A DNA stretch of 64,000 nt from Nymphaea colorata (Eukaryota; Streptophyta; Magnoliopsida; Nymphaeales; Nymphaeaceae): contig NC_045143.1 in assembly GCF_008831285.2 (NCBI RefSeq), positions 21,766,302 through 21,830,301 of the forward strand. The letters run 5' to 3'. The translations under genes were made by a program, and so were the position numbers. Shown piece after piece: positions 11,819 to 24,952 of this stretch. Position 1 is the stretch's first letter; each line of letters begins with the position of its first letter. The notes under the pieces are model-generated. The model was not told where the DNA came from, did no database searches, and worked only from the letters and a program-made list of their open reading frames with translations.

Positions 11819-12660
11819 TTAGAAAAGATTATCTATTTTTATGAGGAACTGAATACATCTTGTGTAAAGTCTCTTCACATGTAGGTCACAGACAAGATCA
11901 TGTAACTCGATGCCATCTACATCAATCAAATGATAAGAATTACTAGAAAGGACTTCCTTCACTATGTATGGCCCATCCCAATGTGCCCACTTCCCACATT
12001 GATGATTTCTCCATATAATGGTTGATCTAAGGACTAGCTCATTTACTTTGAACTTCCACTCAATGACTAATTTGGCATAATGTGGAGCAACCCTCTGGTG
12101 ATATGCTTTGGTGTGTTCTGCTACTTGTAGTCTTTTTTCATCTAAAAGATCTAGCTGCAACATTCTTTGTTGTTGATATTTATCTATAGGCATTCTGTTT
12201 TCTATCATTACAACAAATATATAAGCTAGCTTTTGAATATATCACAGCAATACCACATCCTTTTGCACTCCAAATCAATGGGACTTGCATTGGTTAGTGT
12301 TTAATAGTTGTTCCGTAAGCCAAAAGTGCATCATAGACCTTTTCATGCCAACCATGGCTGGTCTCTGCTGTTCTTTTCAAGATTTTGGTTAGAATCTTGT
12401 TTGTGGCTTCAGCTTGACCATTGTTTGTGGATAATAGGGTGCAAAGGATTGGTGTTTGATCATGAATTTAGCACAAAAGTTACACATCCTCTCATTCTTA
12501 AAGTGAGCACCATTATATGATACAATGTCATGTGGTAGTCAAAGCTGCATAGGATGTTCTTGAGAGTGACAACCTTCACCAATTTAGTGAAGTATCTTGT
12601 AAATATTAGGAAGTATTTATGACTATTGGATGTAGAAGGATTGATGGGGCCTGCCACATT
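11819..12660 (-). pseudogene. Tat integrase remnant
   Basis: The C-terminal part is a clean 129-residue frame (11819-12208) with LDEKRLQVAEHTKAYHQRVA, a LVLR motif and WDGPYIVKEVL, matching the family's GPY-like module (family form NWEGPYKI-EV). Upstream, 12460-12657 gives GPINPSTSNSHKYFL and a YFTKLVKVVTLKN stretch, the start of the catalytic core including its first acidic region. The middle of the core is frameshifted, and I could not read the second Asp and the Glu of the DDE triad. Not functional. Confidence 0.75.
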
Positions 12661-13349
12661 AAAGGCTCACATAGAGAAAGGTCATGGAGATACCACAGAA
12701 TGTAAATATGTCGTAGGGTTATTGATGGAGTCAGCATGCACTTGACATTTGGCACATCCTTTTACATGCTTTTAACAGTCTTGCTGCATGGTGAGCCAAT
12801 AAGAGCATGCTTTCACCAGCTGTTTAACTTACGTTTGGTAATCAACATCACCACCACAAATACCTTCATGGGTCTCTTCGATCACCTCTTGTGCCTCATC
12901 TTTGTTTAGGCGCTTGAAATATTTTAAGCAGAAGCCTCTCTTGTACAAGACTCATGTGAGGACAGAGTATCAGCCAAATATTCTTTGTATAGCTCGCTGC
13001 TTTTAGGCATACCGGATGGAAATTCTTTTGTCTCTAGGTAATCCTTGATATTTCACTTCTTTGGATTCCACCTGATTAACTTGCTCTAGTAGTTCATAAG
13101 TCAGTTTTGTGAGTCTTCTAACTTTGAAATCTCTACATGGCTCTGCTTTCTTGAATGTGATGGTTGATCTCAGACTAGCCAAATTGTCTGCAAACTGATG
13201 GAACTTTCTTCTGACATGTAAGAGTTGAAATTATTCAAATTGCTTTATCATTGCTCTGGAGGCTTCATGATATGACATTAATTTCGGATCTTTGACGCTC
13301 CATGTTTTTTCATCTGGTTAACAATGAAAAGAGAGTCACATAGGCATGA

Positions 13350-13570
13350 ACCCTCTTTACTTTCAATTTGAGCAGCGTTCTGAGCCTACGAATTAAAGCC
13401 TCATATTCTACCATATTATGAGTATAAGTGAATTCCAACCTAAAGGAGTAGGGATCATCTCATTCTTTAGTGAAAGTAAGAGAATCCGAATCCCAAATTT
13501 AACCATATCCTTGGACCCATCAAAGAAGAGTGTCCACATAGGTGCAGGAGCTACATGTTGCACTTGTTCA
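13350..13570 (-). pseudogene. Tat RNase H remnant
   Basis: Minus-strand reading gives WTLFFDGSKD, then ILLLSLKNEMIPTPL and a degraded NMAEYEAL-like motif. The family form is WTLYFDGS... followed by NN-AEYEAL. The first catalytic Asp (FFDGS) is present, but stops appear at the second motif. Confidence 0.65.
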
Positions 13571-14072
13571 TTGGAAAAATTATCGTCAGCTTTTAATTTT
13601 TATGTCGAAGAGAAGACTCCTAACTAACCTGCCAGTGGTTTTCCCTTCATCGATTTTTAGGAGACATATTTCAGATCATACTGCATGAGAATTATATGCC
13701 ACTTGGTGACTCTGCTGCTAAGGAATGGCTATTTTAGGATGTATTTGAGAGGGGTTAGTCTAGAATTGACCGACCTCCTAAGGTAGCAGGTAATGCTTGA
13801 GTTTCTAACACATCCAAATGAGTGCCAGGCACATCTTTTGCGTAGCTAAAAATCTCTTTTCATACAGAATGAATGTATTATTGACGCAATAAATTGCCTA
13901 TTCAATATTGCAACCTTCTTCATGTAGTGCTAGGAATCCACAATCCACCATATGCTGCATCACATACTGAGATATATTATAGGAAGGGTCTTCCCAAAAG
14001 TGGTGGTTGAAGAATGGAAGGATTGAACATCTATTACATGGTCTGATCTAGAGATTCTTGACATCATAGATC

Positions 14073-14620
14073 TCATTCAAATTTAACACCTTTCTTGAGA
14101 AGATGATTAAATGGCTTGTATCTAAGGGCCATATTAGAAATGTACCTTGCCTTGATTCTGCTTTGTAAGTTGTGTAGCTCCTTCAGATTCTTTTGAGTAG
14201 GCATGTGGATAATGACTTTGGCTTTAGTTGGGTCTACCTTGATCCCTTGATTGCTAACCATATAACTAAGACATGCCTCTATGGATTCAGCCTTAACTTA
14301 TACTGAATTAACCTATCAAATACATATATAAGGACATTGATGTGCTCCTTTTGGTTTTTTGGCTTGACCAGAACATCAACTACATAGTTATCCATGAATT
14401 AGTGTATCTGATCATGGAAGATAGTAGACATTGCTCTCCAATAGGTTACTCCTACATTCTTCAACCTGTACGGTATCATTGTGTAAAAAAAAGTTCTCCA
14501 AAACATGGCAAAAGAGGTCTTTGTTTGATCACTGATGGACGATTTGGTCTGATTATAACTTGAGTAGCCATCTATAAAAGAAAACAATTCATGACCCGTT
14601 GAACAGCCAACCAGCATGTC
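14073..14620 (-). pseudogene. Tat reverse transcriptase remnant
   Basis: Two frames cover the RT. 14399-14617 reads MLVGCSTGHELFSFIDGYSS and the MIPYRLKNVGVTYWRAM block (family MPFGLKNAGATYQRAM). 14073-14261 reads MVSNQGIKVDPTKAKVI and the LKELHNLQSRI thumb/connection motif. Between them, near 14366-14395, the catalytic YVDD box reads YVVD in NYVVDVLVKPKN, so a metal-binding Asp is lost. A stop also precedes it. This supports long-term inactivity. Confidence 0.8.
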
Positions 14621-15026
14621 TATGTTGGAAGGTGGGTAATCATCCTTTAGAGTCGACTTTTTGAGATCTTTGAAATTGATGCAAATCCTAACTTTTCCAA
14701 TTCATCTTGGGCACCATGACAATATTGGCGAATCAAACCAGGTAGTCAATTTGCTAATAAACTTACCCTTCAAGAGATCTTCCAAGTCTTCCTTGAGTTT
14801 ATATGCAATTTCTATTTTACTAGTTGACATCTTGATCTTAAGGTCAATCTGTGTTCAACCAATTTAGGATCTAGGTGAATACTTCCTTGTAATGCTTGAG
14901 GAAATTGATCAACATGCGTTCTTCTTCCATGCTCAAGTTAGCACTGATATGTGCAATCCTTGGTTCTTGATTCGTACTGATATTGATATCATTTGTAGGA
15001 TCATTCAACATGGTGGGAGGTTGATC

Positions 15027-15233
15027 TTACTTGTTGAATTGTTTTAGCTCTTGAATTTCTAATGGTTCTAGCTTCTGTTCTTCCTGCATTTGTTCAACAC
15101 ATTCTACTTGTTCGGCTGACTCCTTCCACATAGCCGGTGCTACTTCTCTCTTTGGTGCAATGCATGTGTATTGCTTTCTTTGTTCAAAGATCATGGGATT
15201 GTGTACCAACTTTCGAATTGGGCGAGATGCCAT
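15027..15233 (-). pseudogene. Tat polyprotein linker remnant
   Basis: A 68-residue acidic, Glu/Gln-rich minus-strand frame sits between protease and RT, where Tat polyproteins have a poorly conserved spacer. The identification rests mainly on position. Confidence 0.4.
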
Positions 15234-15975
15234 AGTGGTTCCTGTAAAATGTTATTAGAACAGAAAACACATAAGAATAGAGAGGAGAAATTGATGACAA
15301 GAGAAGAAGAAGAGACATTTTGAAGAAAGAAAACCTTGACTGTATTAATGAAAGAAGAAAGTGGGAACCTCCATTGTCCCTACAAGCTCATGGGGCAAAA
15401 AAAAATAAAAATAAAAACCAAATAGGGAAAACATTTAGTGACAAATTTTCATTCTAAACCTCCTGCTTTTTCTTGTTTTTTTAGACTTTGTCAGAAGCCT
15501 TCTTTTTGTAGCCAAGCTAGGTAGTAACACATTGACCAAACCAACTGCTGACAGTCTCTATTGGACCAACTTCATTGGCTCCAAGGACTTCCTAGGGCTT
15601 GCGGCCTATGTGGATCATCATGCAAAAACATTCAAGATTTCTGTGAATCTATCATATAAATAATGATCTTTAAAGAAATCCGTGCAAATCCATCCTCCAG
15701 TCTTGAAGAAGTTTGAGCATTTCATTCAATGTCATTTACTTCATCGATAGGTTCCTCCAATCTGAGATATTTCAAACTGTCCTTCAGATTGTTTTCTTCG
15801 TTTTGACAAACATTGGAAACTTGAACTGTATATGTTGGTTCAGGAATCATGGGTTCAGGTAGCCTCTCTTCTAGATCTTCTGCCCAATACGGTAGTGATT
15901 GATCCTCAATGACTCCATGTTACGTATTGGCTTAGAAGCAGATTATAGGTTGGATGGACATCCACAACATAAAAC

Positions 15976-16324
15976 TAAGCCTGGCCTAGCTGGGTACCCA
16001 ACGACTACCCAATACCCAGCCCAACTTGGACCTGGGCCTAGGCCCATAAATTGAGCATCAGGTCTGCACAGGTGGGCCTGACTCAGTCTGATGATTTATA
16101 TTTAATAATTTATTATTATTATTATTATATATATATATATAATTATATATATAGTAGTAAGATTAAATTATATTTGTATATTATGTGATATTAAAAATAT
16201 ATATTTTTAATCTTAATTGGGCGCGCTTGGCTCAGGCCGGAGCTCGGGTTTGGATTGTTGGGCCAGGCTCGAGCCGCAATTATAGGTTGCGGCCAGGGCG
16301 GGGCCGGCCTGCTGCCCAGGCTTG
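15976..16324. mobile_element. hAT-like MITE with 8-bp target duplication
   Basis: A 349-bp segment with ends TAAGCCTGGCC and, on the other strand, CAAGCCTGGGC. It is flanked by CATAAAAC (15968-15975) and CATAAAAT (16325-16332), a 7/8 match of the 8 bp expected for hAT insertion. Both sides are GC-rich (runs like GGCCCAGG and GGGCCAGGC) around an AT-only core with TTA and TA repeats (16105-16210), so it can fold on itself. It has no coding capacity and interrupts the decayed Tat element between protease and RT, so it is younger than that insertion. Confidence 0.65.
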
Positions 16325-16459
16325 CATAAAATTGGACCACATGAACCATATAGTTGACAGAATAGTCCAAATTGATGCGTACCCTAATAGACTAACGACT
16401 TTGGTCAAACCCAAAAATGGTCATATTGTCTAGCCTCTAGTCCTCATTTTTGGTTCCTA

Positions 16460-16570
16460 GTTCTTTTGTTATCAGATTTGGGCAGACATATAAACTGTTA
16501 CCCTCATCTATCAACACGTGTGAGATCTTCAACTCACAAGCTTGTACCACAATATATAAAGCATTATTAT
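16460..16570 (-). pseudogene. Tat aspartic protease remnant
   Basis: The minus-strand frame reads NNALYIVVQACELKISHVL then IDEGNSLYVCP. Tat proteases have VLIDNGSSLNVCP here, with D-[ST/N]-G as the catalytic turn. The catalytic Asp is present but the next residue is Glu, so activity is unlikely even apart from the flanking stops. Confidence 0.6.
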
Positions 16571-17676
16571 GAATCTGGCACGGTTTAGTCAAGTCATTCT
16601 AAGAAGGTGGTAGGTGCATTGGCCATTACCAAATTCATTGTTTGTCCAATGTCTGTGAAGTAGTGCTAGAATTGATTTTTTTTTTTTCTGCTCAAAACCT
16701 CCTTCATGGCCTGATGGCATGTCTGAGTCATTGATCAGGACAAGAAGATTGACACTTTCAAAGGGATGTTGAAGGACTTACTCATCACCCTCTCCTCAAC
16801 TGTATCTAAGCACTCTAGTTGCTCTTCTACTTTCCTAGTTGTCTCCCTTGCTGACACTCCTTCTTGATTTGTGTGGTTTGCACATCGATCTATTGAGGCT
16901 TATACACTGGTTTCTTGACAGTTGTCACTCCTCTGACTGAATTTTTAGAACGACCATCTTTCTATTGATCACCTGCACATATCGACTGAAAGCCATTATA
17001 TCAATCTCTTCTTGTGTACATGTCCGAATGTGATTCTGGAGAAATGAATGGTGATATATTCACCATGTTTGTAGAGTTCTCACTGTGATTTGTGAATGGG
17101 TCCTTCATCATTTGTGGTTTATCTCCCTCTACTAGAATCCCCTTTTCGATACAATCCTGAATTATGTGTTTTAGGGTAACACAGTTGTTTGTACCATGTC
17201 CCGAAACTCGATGGAACTTGTAAAACTAGTTACAGTTCTTCCCTTTCGTTCTAGTGGATCTGCCACTCTAAGGAGCTTACACAGGTTCAAAGATAGTAGT
17301 AGTTCCAATAGCTTCTCCTTGTCTTGTTCAATAGGGATAAACCTTCTGTTTCTCATCCATCCCATATATTCTCATAATTCTTGTTGGATGACAAAGACTT
17401 GTTCTTTAGATCCCCCTCATTTTGTTCCTTGATATTTGGCTGCTTTGTTTGTGGCTTTACAACCCCATTGTTCAATGCAGAACTAGTGTTTACAGTGAAT
17501 GTGGCATGGGCTTGAGATTTTCCATCCTTCTTGTCTTCTTTCCGAGTCTCCGACTGTGGTTATGTCCAATTTCTAAGGTATCCCATATTAAAATCTCTCA
17601 ATATCCTTTCAACATTTTTGGCCAAGTCATAAAAGGTCTTGTACTCATGTTACACGAGGTGATGCTAGAAGTGCTC

Positions 17677-18048
17677 TTAAAAACCCCCAAGAATCATGGT
17701 GAGAGTGTGATCTTCAACTATGAGGGTTTTCATCTTACTGCTCATGGACTTCCAATGTTGAACATAATCTCCACAATATTCACCTAGCTTCTGATGAATC
17801 CCCACAAATGTATCAATGGTGGGGACCACTAAGCAATTGGACTCGAACTTGTCTATAAAAGCATTCATGACTTCATCGAACTCCTTCATCATGAAGATGT
17901 CTATGTGTTCTATGTACCATTGGGTGGTTTCACCGTTGAAACTTCTCGAAAAATAGATAAATAGGGCCCTAACATTATCCCTATACTTGCCACATTCTTC
18001 AAAGAAGATTCTCATGTGTACATGTGGATGTGGCATGGGCTCTTCCAA
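17677..18048 (-). pseudogene. Tat gag (capsid) remnant
   Basis: A 123-residue minus-strand frame with HVHMRIFFEECGKYRDN, LFIYFSRSFNGETTQWYI and FIDKFESN. This corresponds to the retrotransposon gag capsid signature (P-IHL--Y...FP-SL-G-A--WF and F---F). The HQKLGEYCGDYVQHWK stretch matches the E-F--Y--RW helix. The rest of gag and the zinc knuckle are lost or unreadable. Confidence 0.7.
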
Positions 18049-18070
18049 ATCTTCATCATCAAAGCCCTCA

Positions 18071-20106
18071 CAAAAGTCCCTTTACATGTATTGCTGCTTG
18101 CCTTTACTCTACATGTGGTGCACTGTCTTTTTCATCTACTCGATGTGGGACTGTATAGTCTCGACATGCTTGCATGAGCCTCTTTTGCTTGAGGCCTCCT
18201 TAGTCTTACTGCTTGACACTTCTGCACCACCGTTGTTTTTCATCAACAACTGCAACATTTTCTAAACCTGACGATAGTTCTGGATCCACCTCAGCCCTCG
18301 TTCTCATTCTTTCTTCCCCATGATTTTCTTCTTTTGAACTAGAGGACTCATGAATCTCAGCATCGATATCTACTTCAATGCCTTCTTCACCATGCTTTTT
18401 AGATCAAGTGTAGAGAACTATTGTGATTGGTAACTTAGTCTATTTTTACATATTGTCATGACAAAGTTAACTTTTAAATCTAAAATAGGAAGATTTTGAA
18501 AATGTTCCTTTGAGACATTAGAGTCGTTGAACAAGATGGTTCATTTGGAGACAAGGAAGGTAATATGAAACTATGTTCAATTTATTAAGATGAAATGAAT
18601 GTTTGCATACAAGACCAGACTTAACAAAAGTATGGGGATTGGTTGACAGACTCCTACCACTCCATGTACGACCTTGACCTTGCAGGTCAACCATAGACAC
18701 TGGTTTGGTTCCCCATGCCTAACCATATGGCGCAGGCCAAGCTGCTGACATTTTCCTATTCTTTAGTTCCTAATTTGTAGTTTGTGATCATACCATGCTC
18801 CTTTATAACAAAATAATTAAACATTTGGATTCTGAAAAACTGCACTATACACATCTCTAGATGGCACAACACTACAAAGGATGGCCCCAATAGCAAGACA
18901 TCGGTCCTCGAGTAATGATAAGTGAAGCACGCCAGCCACTCCCAAATCGCTTTCTCCTAGAACATGTCGTCGAGCTGTTGTCGGTACATAAGCCAACAGA
19001 GGGTATAATCTCTAAAGGGTCTCAAGGCTCGACCTTCTTGCACATTGTGTTTGCAAAACCATTCCTGAAGAAACCAATTGCTTCCCTTGATGACTGGTGA
19101 CTCCTACATAACGAACCTAGTGAGTCCTCTGCATAGCAATGCTATGACGGCCACAGAAACTAATAATCTTTGGGACCTCAGGGTTCCCCACATTTTGCAA
19201 ATTTGGATGGTACATAGATCCATGGTTCCTTGTCCATTCATGAATATGAGTAATCTATCGGTGTAGATGAGCACTGTCCTAGTCTTCTCCTATGTGGATT
19301 TTTGAACACTCCATCATCTCCTAAGATGTGCTGCATAGGTGAGCATGGAAATCCACCTGACTGACGTGTTGGCTGTTGCCCTTCTTCTAAAGATCCCGTG
19401 TCTAGAATCATGTGAACTTGTCAAGAAGCTCCTTAAGATTGGGAGAAACTGCTTGTTCATGGGATCTCTGAGATGGCTTGCTGGATTGGGAGGCCAAGAA
19501 TATTTGAGAATTCGTCTACATGCATAGTCATCTCTCCTTAAGGAGAAACCAAAAGGTTGTAGTAGGTAGGTTCCATTACTCAGCTAAAGCCTAAATCAAC
19601 CCTCTATTCACCTCCTTGCAGCATGCAAGAGCTACTATCTCCAATCTGCACTCTTCCAAGTAATAGGGATAGGTTTCCTAAAATTGCTCCAACCACCGCA
19701 AGTAGCAATCTAATGCCCTCTGATCCGTGCAATAAAGGTAGTGTCTTGGTCCCCTTGAAAGATAATAGTATACAATATGGCATGAGAATTTATGAAGGCA
19801 TGAGGCACAACAAACATAGATCACACAAAGACACACACACAACACAGTCTAGAGACACAACTCTATGATTTATATTTAAAAAATTTCTTGGAGTCCTAAT
19901 CTAGATCTTATAGATTTCATGATTAGCAACAGTTCCATGTCAAGTTATGCCTATATACGTGGATGAAATCCAATGTACGTGCCATATACGGCTTGATTTC
20001 TAATGTTCGAGGCTCCCAATTCTCCTTGGACCTTACCGACGTTCGAGACTGTTGTCTTAGTATATGGTAAGGGAAGGGCCAATATCTATCTCCAGCAGGT
20101 TGGTTA
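18071..20106. other. probable Tat leader / 5' LTR zone, no gene
   Basis: This lies upstream of the Tat gag on its strand and should hold the leader and 5' LTR. No direct-repeat partner was found at the other end and no clear tRNA-complementary site was seen. Short frames are present on both strands, but none shows a known motif. Confidence 0.35.
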
Positions 20107-22700
20107 TGAACACTCAAAATTTTCACAAGCACAAATGACCATTTTACCCTTCACCATGAAATTTCTAAGTTGGTTTTCAAAAACTAAAATTTAAGAATAA
20201 GGGTTGTTTCTAGATCAAACGAGTACTTTTTACTCCAGCATTAAGAGCACTAGACCCTAGTTCACGTAGGTTACTTAATCATCCTACTGGGAAAACCAGA
20301 GTTTCTATTAAATTTCCATGAATTGCCTAACATCTGAGCAATTAGGTCATTTCTCAACTTTACATGACTACCAAGTCATCAAAGTCAACACACTAAGATT
20401 ATCCCAACCAGCACTAAGCTCCCCTATAGCTCAAATAAGCTCACTACAACTTAAAATTGTGATTTTTAGCTCAACTAATTTCAAAACAAGTTTTCTTTAA
20501 TTGAGAAAAAGTTTTATTTCACTTTCTTTGAGTCACTTAGCCCAAGTTTCAATCCTATACTAGCCTGCAAATAGCCACTGGATCCTTCTCTCTTCTATTT
20601 TCAAGGGTTTGAGCTGAATCTGAGCTCAACCTCATAGAATGAGCTAAAACTCAGCTGAGATTATGTTTATCATGTTTAAGTCAATACTCCATTAGTTTCG
20701 TTTGAGGTCATTCGATCCAGTTTAAATTCAATTTGGTTGTGAAAGCCTTGGAGCTCATTCCTAGTACTTGCTACACTCTATAAACTACTGTCGAGCTCAA
20801 TTTTGCAGAATTAAATCAAAATATTAGATCATTCAGCATATCCTTACTAGTAAGTAGCTTATCCAAGTACTCTCAGCTCCACTCGTGAAAATTCCAATAA
20901 AAATTAGATTTTTATGGTCTTCCTTGATTGTCATTTATAAACATGACATATACGACTTCGTGATAATTTATTTATTATTTTTAGAGCAATCAGAGACCAA
21001 TTTTTTGACAAGATTTTAATAAGAACCTATTTAGGAGTCTGCTCATAGGCTGGTTCAATCAGATCAAGTAAACTCATTCAGAACTCTAGAAATACACATA
21101 GGGATAAAATAGTAATTTTCATTTTGAGCCATATTCTTATACATAAACATAGGGTTTAAGTAACAAATGCCCTAGTCTATGACTTTCCTAATTCCTAGAA
21201 CTTTAGTTCAAGCCAATCCCCTTATTTGAACCCATTTCAGCCCAAAATCACACATAAGGATATTTTGGTCATTTGCCACCATGTAATTATTTTTCATAAA
21301 AACCTAACTTAGGAGCTACATTAACCTAAGTTAGCCTTTTATCTACATTCATATGAATTTGGGAGGCCTGAGCCCAGGTTCATCCCACCTCCATTTTTCA
21401 TTAAACGAGGTTTTTTTTTTAATAGCACTTAGGCCATGCCTAGCAAACCTGCACCATACATAGGTCTGAACCTAGTTTTTTCAAAATTGAACTCAGTCCA
21501 AGTCCAGTTCATGTCATGCAGCCTGAACCCAGCTAGCCCAGGTCGAGCCAAGTGCAGGTTCAAGCCATTTCAAATTTCAATTTCTTAATTCAGGTTTCAT
21601 ATCTAAGTCCAATTTATTTGTCTAGATCTCATCGAAAGCCCACACCTAACTTGACCGCAGATGAGGATGTGTCATGCTCTGCACATGGCTGGTAGATGCT
21701 TTTGGTGAAGGGTGTAAACATGTGAACTAGCCCCAATAATATGTCTCAATCAGTCCATATGTTGTCTTCGAGCCCATTAAATCCAACATATGCCATAACA
21801 CGTTCATGGGTCATGCCAATAGCAGAGTGACCCTCCATGTTTTCTACACCTAAGCATGCAGCAGCTAAGCTTGCACCTAAAAACTCTGGCATGCTTAAAT
21901 GGCAGCCCTCATAGCAGCAAGCACCAATTATGCAGGAATAAAGGTCAAACCTATCCTTGCAGCTGGAAAAGGCCCCAGACCCACCAATTCAATCTCCTTG
22001 ACAAGAATCAGACTCATTTGGCAGCAAAATGTGTCTAAATTCAATGAAGATTCATAGGACGCAGCCTAGATCACATGTTGCACACCTAACGATTGATGGG
22101 ATTCCCTTAGATGAACTGCAAAGATCAAGTGGATAAATCACTTAATGGGGAAGTACATTGTGATTTTGAACCACTGGCATCTTGCACAAAAGATGTTATG
22201 GCAACAAACATGAAGTAGATACAGAACCAATTGACTAGAAATAAAAAACATAAGCTCTTCTCCTTTGTGGTTTTAGGTGAAGTTGAACCCCACTATGTCA
22301 CTTGAGAGTGACTCTAATTCGGGTTTGGATACCACATTAAACTGCAACTAAAGGCCCAGATTCAGATCCAAAGTCTCAGATCTAATATATTTTTAAAGAT
22401 CCAGATCTATTATTCCCATTTCAAATCTCAAACATCAAATCATGATCTAAGTTTTCATATCATATCCATATCCATCTTCTAGAATTTTCCTTGAATTTGG
22501 AACCAGATCAAGTTACTAGTATCAAACCCAGATCCAGGATTGACAAGTGAGCTTAATGCAAAATATATTTCAAAAATGCATCGGGGTTTTCTCACTCCAA
22601 GCTTAATGTCAATCTGCACACAAGTACTTAAAACGTGCAGAATTTTTTGCTGAGCATTTTGGCGTAGACAAAATCAGAATTAGTATCTGTATGTGGTCGG
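20107..22700 (+). repeat. left arm of a giant inverted repeat
   Basis: Reading 20107 onward and the reverse complement of 24952 downward gives matching text over the whole arm. Matching landmarks are TGAACA-CAAAATTT at the outer end, GACCATTTTACCCTTCACCA, GAGCAATTAGGTCATTTCTC, CATAAAACCTAACTTAGGAG and CATGCAGCCTGAACCC. Near the inner end they are ATCTTCTAGAATTTTCCTTG and GGTTTTCTCACTCCA. About 700 bp near 21645-22350 have no counterpart in the right arm. No coding region is visible. The outer base pair TG suggests an LTR-derived arm, but an LTR end was not proven. Confidence 0.8.
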
Positions 22701-22935
22701 AACGAACCTTTTCTTGTGTCATATCAGGTTCTAAACTATGGTTTCAAAAGTGTATTTTTTCCTCTTCATATTCTTGCGTCATTCATTCTCCATACTCGAT
22801 GTCAACTTGAATCTTTTATCAAGAATTGATCAGCACTGCTATCAAGAATCAATCAGCACTTCATATTTGGCTATTCACATAATCGAATTCGGAGTAGGGA
22901 CAAGATCACAATGAGCAAAATTCAGATGAAAATGC
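22701..22935. other. loop between the inverted-repeat arms
   Basis: About 235 bp of single-copy sequence separate the arms. It contains a short direct duplication (ATCAAGAAT-GATCAGCACT, near 22816-22862). Nothing else was recognised. Confidence 0.5.
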
Positions 22936-24952
22936 CATTTTAACATATACAGATCTGATTTCAAATTTGTTTGCACTCGAGCGCTTGGCAAAGAATTCTG
23001 CATGTTTCTAGTGCTTACGTGTGAATGTATATTAAGTGTGGAGTGAGAAAATCATGATACATTTTTTAGATATAATGTGCATGAAACTCACATGTGGATC
23101 CTGCATCTAGGTTTGATGTTGAGACCCAAATCTAGGTCCAGATCCAAGAAAAATTCTAGAAAATGGATCCAGATATGGTATTGAAATTTGGATTATGATT
23201 CAATATCCATGATCTGAAAGGATAATAATGGAACTGAATCTATAAAAATAGTTCTGATCTAAGACTTGGATATGAAATCTATCATAAAAATAAGACTCAG
23301 ATATATGATCTGGATCAGAAGTTTGAAATAGAGATTTGAAAATAGCAAGGATTGGGACCTGGATAAAGCTAGGCTAGGTGGGTTCAAGCTGCATGATATG
23401 GGCTGGCCCTGGGTCAGGTTCAATTTCTGAAAATAACTGGGTTTAGACCTTGGCTGGAAGTGTAGTCTTTGGAAAAAAATTCAGTTTTGATGAAGAAATG
23501 GGATAGGCTAAGCCTGGGCTTAGGCCTACCAAATCCATGAAATGTTTATGAAAGGCTATCTTAGGTTCATGTGACTCCTAAGTTAGGTTTTATGAAAAAT
23601 ATGTGCACAGTAAAAAATGACCTAAATACCCTTGTGTGTGATTGTGGCCTGAAGTGGGTTCAGATGACGAGATGAGCTTGAACTAAGTTTTTGGAATCAT
23701 AGAAAATCATAAACCAAAGTATATGTGACCTATACTCTATGGTTAAGAATATGACTCAAAAAATAACCATTTTACCCCTATGTGTATTTTCAGAGTTTTG
23801 GATACATTTTCTCAATCTGAATCCACCAACTTGTGGCTAGGTTCCTAAATCGACTCTAGTTAAAATCTTGCTAAAATTTTCCTCCTACATTGCTCTAAAG
23901 ATCAAAAACAAATTTTTCCAAGCCATACTTCATTTATAAGGGAAATCAAGGAAGGCAAAAAAAAAAAAACAGATTTTCATTGAAATTTTTACAGGTGGAA
24001 CTGAGAGTACTTCGAAAAGCTATTTACTTACAAGGACATGTTGAAAGATTGAAGAAATTCACTTTAGTTTTGTAAAATTGAGTTTGACAGCAGTTTAAAG
24101 AGTATAGCAAGTACCCAAAAGAAGCTCCATGGTTTTCATAACTGAATTGAACTCAAACCAAAAGGAAAAAGCTCAAACCAAACTAAAGGAGTATTGATTT
24201 ACTCATGATAAATACACTTCCAATTCAACTTTCAGCTCATTCTATCAAGTTGATCTCAAATTCAACTCAAATCCCTAAAAATAGGAGAGAAAGCACTTGG
24301 AATTGAGTTGAACTCATCCAACTCAAACCAAACTAAGGAAAGCTTGATTTATACATGATAAACATGGCCCTCACTCAGTTTTAGCTCAACCTTCTGGGTT
24401 GAGCTCAAATCCAACTCAAATACCTGAAAACATGAAAAAGAAATACTCAATAGAAATCTACAAGTTAGTATATAACAAACTGAGGTTAGGGTACCCAAAA
24501 TTAGTGAAATAAAACTTTCTCTCCATTAAGGTAAACTTGTTCTGACTTAATTGAGCTAAAGATCACGATTTTAAGTTTCAAGAACTGTTTTGAGGTACAA
24601 GGAAGCTAGCTTCAGATTGGAATAACTCTAGTGAGCTAACTCTAGTGACTCTTAGGTTCATGTAAAATTGAGAAATTGCCTAATTGCTCAAATGTCAAGA
24701 AATTCTTAAAAATTTGATGAAGAATTCCTAATTTCTAGGTACAATGTTGGGAGGCAAGGGAAAAAAAGTAATTTCTAGCTTGGATGACCTATGTGATCTT
24801 GGTCTAGGTGTTCAATGCTAGCGTGAAAAGTGATTGTTTGACTCAAAAATGACCCACTATTCTTGAAATTTGGTGATTGAAAATCCATTTGGAATTCGCA
24901 TGGTGAAGGGTAAAATTATCATTTGGACTTGTCAAAATTTTGGATGTTCACA
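22936..24952 (-). repeat. right arm of a giant inverted repeat
   Basis: The reverse complement of this segment is collinear with 20107-22700 apart from the left-arm-specific 700 bp. Mismatches and small indels are frequent throughout (by eye roughly a quarter of positions), so the structure is old or arose from two diverged copies inserted head to head. No target duplication was found at the outer ends. Confidence 0.8.

Larger units (their letters stand above)
11819..18070 (-). mobile_element. decayed Tat-lineage Ty3/gypsy retrotransposon, internal region
   Basis: On the minus strand the order is gag (17677-18048), aspartic protease (about 16460-16570), RT (14073-14620), RNase H (13350-13570) and integrase (11819-12660). 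This is the Ty3/gypsy order. The residues match the Tat/Ogre lineage: MVSNQGIKVDP and LKELHNLQSRI in RT, VLIDEGNSLY in protease, HQRVAPHYAK in integrase. All domains carry stops or frameshifts. A MITE has inserted at 15976-16324. LTRs, primer-binding site and polypurine tract were not identified, so the outer limits are unknown. Confidence 0.75.
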
